Below, piece after piece: positions 12,121-17,605 of a DNA stretch of 17,605 nt. A model generated the notes under the pieces. It was not told the DNA's origin. It did no database searches and worked only from the letters and a program-made list of their open reading frames with translations. Location: contig JANYAJ010000301.1 in assembly GCA_025361385.1 (NCBI GenBank), positions 1 to 17,605 of the forward strand, in the 5' to 3' direction. This DNA is from Nitrospira sp. Lineage in GTDB: Bacteria; Nitrospirota; Nitrospiria; Nitrospirales; Nitrospiraceae. Each line of letters opens with the position of its first letter. Within the stretch, counting starts at the first letter, position 1. The translations under genes were made by a program, and so were the position numbers.

Positions 12121-14763
12121 TTACTGCCTGAGGCGCGTGATCATTCCCGTCGTCGCATCCAAGGTGAGGCGCTCACCGTCCTTCAGGAGGTGCGTGACGC
12201 CAAAGACATTGGCAATGGCGGGGAGGCCGTACTCGCGGGCGATGATCGCTCCGTGGGACAATGTGCCGCCCATCTCCACGATGAGCCCGGCTGCGAGCCC
12301 CATGAGCGGCGCGATGCCTGGATCAATCACCGATGCCACCAGGATATCTCCCCGCTTCACTTTCTTGAGATCGTCAGGAGCTCGCACCAGACAGGCAGGC
12401 CCTTCGGCATAGCCGGCGCTGATGGGGAGACCTCGAAGCGAACCATCGGCACTGCCGATGTCGTCAACGAGTCGTTCGTCGTCTCCGATGACGGTATCCG
12501 GAACGTCTTGCGCGGCATGACAGGCCCACTCCTTGCGACGCCTGTTCACCAGGCCCTTCCAGTCGCCCGCTGAGTCGGATGTGGCCGCCGTGATCTCACC
12601 GAGCCTCAGAAAGAAAATATCGTCTCTTGATTGTAAGAGGCCACGCGCCGCCAATGTGCCTCCGACGCTCATCGCGATGAGCCGAGCCGCGGCGATGAAC
12701 TGCATCAGGGCATGTCGGTTGGCTTCTCGTAATTCCAGATAACGGCAGAGTCGTCGGTGCCACCAGCTCCACACCGCCCATTCATGCCAGCGCCAGCCGA
12801 ACCCGCCGCGGAGCCGCCGCAGTGCCTCCTGTCTGGCGGACGCTTGCTCACGGCGAATCTCGTCGGCGGGCCTCGTCGGCGGGATCAGCAGATGCCCCCT
12901 GATGACTCCGAGGACGTACACAGGAATCTCCGCGAAGCGCGGCGACATGACGTCGGATTCGCCGACCGCTCGGTGTCCGTATTCCGATAGATAGGCGTCG
13001 AAGGATCGAAGAAAATGCGTGCCGCCCAGTGTGGCGCGGAACGGCTCGGGCCTCCAAGGTTCTGCCAGCAGAAAGTCACGAACCACCGGCTCGCGTCCGG
13101 CCGCTTCGGCCAGTTCCGTTAATAGGAGAATTTGTTTGGCGCTGATGATCGTCCCAACTCCCTGCAACGTCTGATTCAGGATCGATTGCCACGCGGCTCC
13201 CAGCCGCCGTTCGAGGAGCAGTTTCATCACATAGAATCCCTGAGACACTCCGCTGAAGATTGCGAAGGTCAAGTCTCCGTTCACGAGAAGGTGCCGGCTC
13301 AACTCTTCTTTCCAGGCCGATAGCTCGACCGCCGTGAGCTCTTGTATTGGGTTGTTCCTACATCGCGCCCCTAGCCGTCGCATCTCCTGGAACCACGTGG
13401 GGGCTCGCCTGGCTGCATGCCGGATCTTCCATTCCATGAGGATGGCGACCCTCCACCAGGGAAGCTGTGTCACCGTGCGCGGGGTTGGAGACGCTCCACC
13501 ACCCATCTGTTCGGCAAGAAGGGTTGGGTCGCCTCCCAGTTGCGCCATGACAGACTGAAACAGGGTCACGTTGATGAAGGGACGGCCTCGGATCACTCTG
13601 ACCGACGAACATCCAAGCGGGATGCGGCATCCCAACTCGCGGTAGCAGCCCACGATGTGGGTCTCCATAAATCCATCCAGGAGCGAGAGGCCGAGGGGGC
13701 TCGGCAATTCTGGCAGGGTTTCCTTGAAGTTTGCCCGTGACCAGACGATCGGCGCGGAGTCTTGCCACGTGTCTCGACCGGGAATCGGCCTGGCCTGCAA
13801 GAGCCAGAGCCCCTGTGCATCGCTCGCCCATTCGACATCCACGGGTGTCCCGACCGCGCACTCGACCTTTTTCACCAGCCTTGCCAGGGCGAGCACTTCC
13901 CGCTCCTCCAGTACGGATCTTCTCTGATCCCGTTCGGGTACAGGCTGATCTGTCAGACCCCACGGCATGGCGAGCCTGACCTTCGTCTTCTCGGCAATGT
14001 CTTGCTGGATCAGTACCGGGGAGGCCGGATCGTTCCCGACCTCCACGACGTATTGATCTGGCCTCGTCAGGCCGCTCACCAGCGGTTCGGCCAGTCCGAA
14101 CACGGCATTGATCATGATCTGGTCGGTCCGGCCCGAGATGGGATGCCGGGAGTAGGCGACTCCGGCCGCACGTGGAGCGAGGAGCGGCTGGAGGATGACC
14201 GCCATGGCGGGAAAGAGACGGGATGTCGGCAGACGTTCCCGATAGGTAAAGGCAAAGGCTGTCCACTGCGAAGCCCAACAGTCGAGGATCGCCGCTGCGA
14301 TTGAGCGGCACGGCACTCCCAAAACCGTACGATAAATGCCTGCACAGGTCGCGTCTGCCGCGTCTTCATCAGAGGCGGACGATCGCACCGCCCACAGCAT
14401 GCTACCGGTCGATTCGTTCTCCGTCGCGAACTCTTTCTCCAGCTTGGCAAGTTGTGCGTCAATCGTGTCGAGCAGGGCTCGAGATAGTACCAGAGTCGAG
14501 ATCGTGTTTCGACAATCCTTCAGCAACGGCTCACGTTGTACCGCCGGCGTGCGCCCGATACGATTCCAGCGCTCTAAGAGGTTCAGCCCGCCCGCTTGCA
14601 ACGTGTCACGATAGGCCTGAGTCGTGATACAGAGGCCAGGAGGAACCAGGAATTCCTGTGCGATGAGCCGGGCGAGCCCCGCGGCTTTACCGCCGGCAAG
14701 CGCCGGATCGGTACATGATTCCAACGGGAGGATCAGCGGTGAGGACAGGACAGATCGTGTGAT
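12121..14763 (-). CDS. PEP-synthase-like dikinase (ATP-grasp plus swivelling His domain), similar in layout to rifampicin phosphotransferase
   Basis: The N-terminal third is a PPDK-type ATP-grasp: AGGKAAGLARLI, WAVRSSASDEDAADATCAGI, QPLLAPRAAGVAYSRHP, VDVEWASDAQGLWLLQARPI. A central substrate-type domain of about 450 residues follows, and a C-terminal phosphohistidine domain with TLSHGAIIAREYGLPAIANV, whose His would carry the phosphate (44 residues from the end). The PEP-binding TIM barrel of true PEP synthase is missing. The same order is found in rifampicin phosphotransferase (ATP, substrate, His domains), but its drug-binding residues cannot be checked here, so the substrate is open. The start is unclear: TTG at 14724 gives 867 residues but lacks a ribosome site. 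Homology-like sequence extends upstream to an ATC at 14763, 6 nt after GAGG, giving 880 residues; that would be a rare start or a base error for ATG. Confidence 0.78.
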   Translation of the reverse strand: MTRSVLSSPLILPLESCTDPALAGGKAAGLARLIAQEFLVPPGLCITTQAYRDTLQAGGLNLLERWNRIGRTPAVQREPLLKDCRNTISTLVLSRALLDTIDAQLAKLEKEFATENESTGSMLWAVRSSASDEDAADATCAGIYRTVLGVPCRSIAAAILDCWASQWTAFAFTYRERLPTSRLFPAMAVILQPLLAPRAAGVAYSRHPISGRTDQIMINAVFGLAEPLVSGLTRPDQYVVEVGNDPASPVLIQQDIAEKTKVRLAMPWGLTDQPVPERDQRRSVLEEREVLALARLVKKVECAVGTPVDVEWASDAQGLWLLQARPIPGRDTWQDSAPIVWSRANFKETLPELPSPLGLSLLDGFMETHIVGCYRELGCRIPLGCSSVRVIRGRPFINVTLFQSVMAQLGGDPTLLAEQMGGGASPTPRTVTQLPWWRVAILMEWKIRHAARRAPTWFQEMRRLGARCRNNPIQELTAVELSAWKEELSRHLLVNGDLTFAIFSGVSQGFYVMKLLLERRLGAAWQSILNQTLQGVGTIISAKQILLLTELAEAAGREPVVRDFLLAEPWRPEPFRATLGGTHFLRSFDAYLSEYGHRAVGESDVMSPRFAEIPVYVLGVIRGHLLIPPTRPADEIRREQASARQEALRRLRGGFGWRWHEWAVWSWWHRRLCRYLELREANRHALMQFIAAARLIAMSVGGTLAARGLLQSRDDIFFLRLGEITAATSDSAGDWKGLVNRRRKEWACHAAQDVPDTVIGDDERLVDDIGSADGSLRGLPISAGYAEGPACLVRAPDDLKKVKRGDILVASVIDPGIAPLMGLAAGLIVEMGGTLSHGAIIAREYGLPAIANVFGVTHLLKDGERLTLDATTGMITRLRQ

Positions 14764-14847
14764 GGTGAACCTCGCTTCAGTAGTGGAACGTACCGATGGA
14801 CCCCTGACATCGCCCGCACGATTTCACCCGTGCAGGGTGCGTTGTGG

Positions 14848-15543
14848 TTAGCCCGCCGCGACGGAAGAGGATGCTTCAGTCTGGAGCGCGCCTTCTTTTC
14901 GTTGTACGGCGGGATGCAGCCACCCCGGCACATACCGCCCGACATCGGAAGCCCAGGCCGTCGCATCTTCCTCAATGGATGTAAACAGATCGCCCAGCGT
15001 GGCGACCATCTCGTGCGTCAACGTGAGATATTCCTGTCCGCGATCCCGGAGGGCTTCCGGCGAGGTCACTCCGGCTGCGAACATCCGTTCCAGCGTGCGG
15101 CACCCGAATCCGTGGTGCGCTTCTTCTTGTTGCAACAGCATGCGCCGCATGCGCTCGAAGGGAGCGTTGCGTTTCGCCAGTCCTTCTTCGATGCGTTCGA
15201 GGATCGCCTGACCGAGCCCTTCGAGAATGATTTGTTCCGCCATCAGGGTTTCGGCAAAGTCTCCCCGTCCGATGGCCTCTTCGATCAAGGTGCGATACCG
15301 TTCCATCGGCGGCAGCAAGGGGCCGGTGCCCAAGTGGCGTGGGGCCAGCCAGGCGATGGCCCCTTGAAACACGAATGCATGATAGGCCTCTTGTCGGGAC
15401 TGATTGAGGAGGAACCGGCGCATGCCAGGGTCCGGCATGAGCTTCGCCTGCGCCTTGGCACAGTCGCTAGCGAGATATTCCCCATCTCGAAGAAATTGGA
15501 GAAGACGGGCGGTCGGCGCTTTCTGGTCTGGATGAATGAACAT
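14848..15543 (-). CDS. Ferritin-like di-iron protein
   Basis: A 231-residue, almost wholly helical protein; AGGGAG lies 5 nt before the ATG at 15543. Likely metal ligands follow the ferritin-like four-helix pattern: Glu22 (GEYLASD), Glu52-x2-His55 (RQEAYH), Glu103 (MAEQIILEGL) and Glu141-x2-His144 (QQEEAHHG). This two-ExxH arrangement binds two irons in oxygenases, oxidases and ferritin relatives. Whether it hydroxylates a substrate or stores iron cannot be told from sequence; the length (above the 150-170 of ferritins) favours an oxygenase-like enzyme. The C-terminal 30 residues are not conserved-looking. The gene is first after a CRP-type box and is followed 84 bp later by the dikinase gene, with which it may act. 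Confidence 0.75.
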   Translation of the reverse strand: MFIHPDQKAPTARLLQFLRDGEYLASDCAKAQAKLMPDPGMRRFLLNQSRQEAYHAFVFQGAIAWLAPRHLGTGPLLPPMERYRTLIEEAIGRGDFAETLMAEQIILEGLGQAILERIEEGLAKRNAPFERMRRMLLQQEEAHHGFGCRTLERMFAAGVTSPEALRDRGQEYLTLTHEMVATLGDLFTSIEEDATAWASDVGRYVPGWLHPAVQRKEGALQTEASSSVAAG

Positions 15544-15632
15544 GTCGGCTCCCTTCGAGGCGTGAAGATCAAGTTAGGACGGGACGGCGGTGTGCATGTG
15601 GCATTTCGAGACAACGTCGGGCAGCTGCTGAG

Positions 15633-15675
15633 AGTCTGTCAGCAATACAGAGCCTGATCTGGTCAAAATTGCTCA
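15633..15675 (-). promoter_or_regulatory. CRP-type box (15660-15675) and -10 (15633-15638) for the di-iron/dikinase/CarS-like operon
   Basis: The minus strand reads TGAGC-AATTTT-GACCA, which I take as the consensus, 21 bp, then CAGACT. Predicted transcription start is about 15626, 83 bp before the ATG at 15543. The -10 is weaker than the CATACT of other sites, sharing 3 of 6 with TATAAT. Confidence 0.6.
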
Positions 15676-15739
15676 ACTCGAAAGAGTCGACTGGGCCTGC
15701 AGGGATATGATCTGGTGCCGAAGAAGAGGCTTGGAATGA

Positions 15740-16246
15740 TTACACGCGGAGCAACTCCTCAGATCTCGTTTGTCCGACATTCGGGTGGCTGGCCAGAGGC
15801 AGGTGAGAGCCCGGTGACCATGCGAGGGAACTTAGATAACGGGTAAAGTCGAGAAATTGCTGTTCCTCTGGCGCTAACGAGAGGGTGTAACTGTTGTTCC
15901 CTGACAATAGAGCCCATTCGGTAGCATGTTTCGCAAGCGCATTGGCATCGAGTCTATAGGTTTGGCACCTCGTGATCGACCTGGCTGGCAGCAGGACTGT
16001 GATGGTTGAGAGATAGGGCTCATAGGTCAGCACATACTGATGCGCATACTGAAATACGAGTTGAACCCCACCGGCAGCGACCATGCCGAGATGGCTACAA
16101 GCGGGACAGCGGAAGTATAGAAGACCGTTCGCGGGATCGAACTCCTCAGTATTTCGCCTTGTCACTTGTTGCATTTTTTCGTGGCACAGACCCATGGGGG
16201 AGCTTGGAGGACCCATGACTGTGGCCGGGCAACGCAATTCTTTCAT
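15740..16246 (-). CDS. Hypothetical protein with a CxxC pair (168 aa)
   Basis: The start at 16246 is preferred to 16465 because GGGAG lies 8 nt upstream and the longer form would run across the promoter at 16356. A CPAC knuckle (Cys47/Cys50) in FRCPACSHLGMV, with Cys6 (RCPAT) and Cys21 (LCHEK) before it, suggests a zinc-binding head. The remainder is a mixed alpha/beta region (VQLVFQYAHQYVLTYEPYLS, then SLAPEEQQFLDFTRYLSSLA) with no motif that I recognise. No signal peptide or membrane helix. It is a single gene with its own CRP-type box. Function unknown. Confidence 0.65.
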   Translation of the reverse strand: MKELRCPATVMGPPSSPMGLCHEKMQQVTRRNTEEFDPANGLLYFRCPACSHLGMVAAGGVQLVFQYAHQYVLTYEPYLSTITVLLPARSITRCQTYRLDANALAKHATEWALLSGNNSYTLSLAPEEQQFLDFTRYLSSLAWSPGSHLPLASHPNVGQTRSEELLRV

Positions 16247-16355
16247 CGATGCACTCCCTCGTTGTCGACAGAAATCGCGGTGGCAACTTCTCAGCCTTGA
16301 TAGCACCCACCGCCTTTTGCTGGACAGATATGACAGATAGCGAGTTCCGGTTGTC

Positions 16356-16398
16356 AGTATGCCAAGAAAGCAGATTGGCGTCTGTTCAAAATAGATCA
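16356..16398 (-). promoter_or_regulatory. CRP-type box (16383-16398) and -10 (16356-16361) for the 168-aa hypothetical gene
   Basis: The minus strand reads TGATC-TATTTT-GAACA, 21 bp, then CATACT, the same hexamer as at 9272 and 11477. Predicted transcription start is about 16349, 103 bp before the ATG at 16246. The box is among the more diverged, but spacing and hexamer are exact. Between this site and the plus-strand box at 16616 (16399-16615) I see no gene or repeat. Confidence 0.6.
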
Positions 16399-16615
16399 GG
16401 ATGGAACCTCGATCAGGAAGTTGCACGACCAGACATGTCGCAATACCTCCAACCCAATCTTTCACGGCTAGACAGGGAGCATGAGGAGGGTTTCATTCCG
16501 GTAGGTCTCGAGTAGTCAGAATAAACGTGCGCAGGTCACAAATGATCTCAGGACAGAATAGAGACAGCCTCTATCGCAGACTTGCTTGACCCCTGAATGT
16601 CGGGACGTCGTATTG

Positions 16616-16658
16616 TGAGCAATAGTGAACAGACGATAAAGGAAGTGGTTGATAAATT
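16616..16658 (+). promoter_or_regulatory. CRP-type box (16616-16631) and -10 (16653-16658) for the DUF3309/BON pair
   Basis: The plus strand reads TGAGC-AATAGT-GAACA, 21 bp, then TAAATT (4 of 6 to consensus). Predicted transcription start is about 16665, 57 bp before the GTG at 16722. This is the only unit of the set on the plus strand, and its box has flipped with it, which argues for function. The 17 bp ATTGTGAGCAATAGTGA here recur beside the IS at the left edge. Confidence 0.65.
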
Positions 16659-16721
16659 AGAATATCGTTGATTGCGGTCCTGCGATCTTGGTCAATCACA
16701 CTTTGAAACTGGAGGTCACGC

Positions 16722-16874
16722 GTGAGCACCATACTACTCGTCATTCTCATTCTGCTCCTCGTCGGCGCATTGCCGACCTGGCCTCACAGCGCGAACTGGG
16801 GGTACGGTCCCAGCGGCGGTCTCGGCTTGGTCCTCGTGGTGTTGCTCATCCTGTTGCTGACGGGTCGGCTGTAA
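16722..16874 (+). CDS. DUF3309 family small membrane protein (50 aa)
   Basis: The start is GTG, with GGAGG 6 nt upstream. The protein opens MSTILLVILILLLVGALPTW, has the PHSANWGYGPSGG turn, then a second hydrophobic helix LGLVLVVLLILLLTGRL. This two-helix hairpin with a central W-G-Y-G-P turn is the DUF3309 pattern. Members are about 50 residues, so it is full length. Function unknown in the family; both ends are predicted on the same side of the membrane. It is 61 bp before the BON lipoprotein gene, and both likely share the promoter at 16616. Confidence 0.85.
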   Translation: MSTILLVILILLLVGALPTWPHSANWGYGPSGGLGLVLVVLLILLLTGRL

Positions 16875-16935
16875 CGGCTCCTGCGCCATCTTTATCGGGC
16901 GTGGAGAGGGCTCACGAGAGCAGAGGAGAACTCGT

Positions 16936-17244
16936 ATGATCAGAATTCCACACGTGCTGACGGTGCTGGCAGTCTTCAGTGTGCTTGCCATCGGTTGCAA
17001 ATCGAATCCCCAGACCACGGGGCACTACATCGACGATACGGGCATCACGACGGCAGTGAAGACGCATCTGGCCACGGACGGTCCGCTCAAGACGATGACA
17101 CAGATCAGCGTCAAGACCGTCGAAAACACCGTCTATCTCACCGGCGTGGCCGCGACTCTGCAAGACAAGAATCGGGCGGAGGAGATTGCGCGTCAAGTGG
17201 AAGGGGTGCAATCGGTGGTGAATACGATCACCGTTCAACCGTAG
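16936..17244 (+). CDS. BON-domain lipoprotein
   Basis: A protein of 102 residues; GAGGAGAAC stands just before the ATG. The signal peptide ends in a lipobox AIGC (Cys21). The rest is a single BON domain: GITTAVKTHLATDGPLKTMT, then ISVKTVENTVYLTGVAATLQ, then KNRAEEIARQVEGVQSVVNT and ITVQP. OsmY of E. coli has two BON domains and is soluble in the periplasm; this is a single-domain, lipid-anchored form. BON domains are thought to contact phospholipid or other envelope surfaces and are typical of osmotic and general stress responses. Probably the second gene of the DUF3309 unit. Confidence 0.88.
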   Translation: MIRIPHVLTVLAVFSVLAIGCKSNPQTTGHYIDDTGITTAVKTHLATDGPLKTMTQISVKTVENTVYLTGVAATLQDKNRAEEIARQVEGVQSVVNTITVQP

Positions 17245-17423
17245 CGTTTGTCAGTGTTCAGACTCGATATTCGCGTCACTACATCTTCGTGGCGCATCGC
17301 CGGTCCAGTCTTTCGGACAACGCCAGACGGCCTTTCGGCTAGGTGGATAGAGTCGAGCAAAGAATTTGCGCGCATGGATTGACAGCGTGCTGCCTTGTGT
17401 TGCGCCTTCGATCGATCAGGCCC

Positions 17424-17450
17424 CTGGCATGCACCTCTCTCCCATGCCAG
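17424..17450. repeat. Inverted repeat, 8-bp arms with 11-nt loop
   Basis: CTGGCATG (17424-17431) and CATGCCAG (17443-17450) are exact reverse complements. It lies about 180 bp after the BON gene. No U-tract follows, so termination is only possible. Otherwise 17245-17540 holds no gene or box that I can support. Confidence 0.4.
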
Positions 17451-17540
17451 ACTCGGCGAGCGGGGATTTCCTGGATTCCTTCAGTCTGTCGTAAATTGCA
17501 GTGCGCAGGTTTTCTTCGGAGCAACTGTCCAAGGGGAGCG

Positions 17541-17605
17541 ATGCAGCCGCTGCGCACTCCCGCGACTCGCCAGCGTCCGATCTTCTGGTTCGCATTGGAC
17601 GTCGA
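17541..17605 (+). CDS. Possible start of a gene running off the right edge
   Basis: An ATG at 17541 follows AAGGGGAGCG, a fair ribosome site, and the frame stays open to the end: MQPLRTPATRQRPIFWFALD. The basic start followed by a hydrophobic run could be the beginning of a membrane or exported protein. With only 21 residues, no family can be assigned and chance is a real alternative. Confidence 0.35.
   Translation, partial: MQPLRTPATRQRPIFWFALDV

Noticed and set aside
14825..14839. CACCC/GGGTG hairpin after the di-iron protein gene
   Set aside because: Five-pair stem and no U-tract, inside the leader of the next gene.
17339..17557. 72-codon minus-strand frame near the right edge
   Set aside because: Arg/Cys-rich composition typical of a shadow frame, with no ribosome site or recognisable motif.

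Overview
The window looks like accessory chromosomal DNA of a Nitrospira-like bacterium (phylum Nitrospirota). This rests on recalled resemblance of several proteins (a small CxxC zinc-ribbon protein, a di-haem peroxidase-like protein, a CRP/FNR protein with the TTRSRV recognition helix, an AI-2E family permease), not on a marker gene. No rRNA, tRNA, CRISPR array or housekeeping gene was seen. Almost all genes lie on the minus strand; only the DUF3309/BON pair and a possible partial gene at the right edge are on the plus strand.

Layout. 1-141: end of an IS3-type insertion sequence with the start of its OrfA. 204-995: exported protein with three repeated domains. 1270-5359: run of a frameshifted LCAT-like lipoprotein lipase, a PRC-barrel protein, a di-haem cytochrome c peroxidase-like protein and an MlaC-like lipoprotein (the last is the promoter-proximal gene). 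5526-6261: frameshifted CRP/FNR-type regulator. 6503-8589: exported protein coupled to an AI-2E family permease. 8791-9228: RRM RNA-binding protein. 9364-10934: small coiled-coil protein, truncated response-regulator receiver, lone PAS-like protein and zinc-ribbon protein. 11072-11430: a 36-aa membrane microprotein and a second zinc-ribbon protein. 11615-15543: CDP-archaeol-synthase-like membrane protein, an ATP-grasp/His-domain dikinase and a ferritin-like di-iron protein. 15740-16246: Cys-containing hypothetical. 16722-17244 (+): DUF3309 peptide and BON lipoprotein.

The main finding is a repeated regulatory signal not named by any gene call. A 16-bp box, TGAGC-N6-GACCA, occurs ten times, and in nine cases it precedes a transcription unit in the same orientation. 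In those nine a plausible -10 hexamer follows after 20-22 bp (21 bp in seven), three of them being the identical CATACT. That is the geometry of a class II CRP-type activated promoter (site centred at -41.5). One box precedes the CRP/FNR-type regulator gene itself, so the simplest reading is an autoregulated regulon. The genes served (PRC-barrel, BON, DUF3309, AI-2E permease, RRM, zinc ribbons, di-iron protein, peroxidase) have the character of a stress or envelope response. The tenth box is cut by the IS end.

Three genes (lipase, regulator, response regulator) carry apparent 1-nt frameshifts, and two neighbouring genes have Shine-Dalgarno-spaced non-AUG start codons. Either this region is decaying or the assembly has indel and base errors; raw reads would decide.
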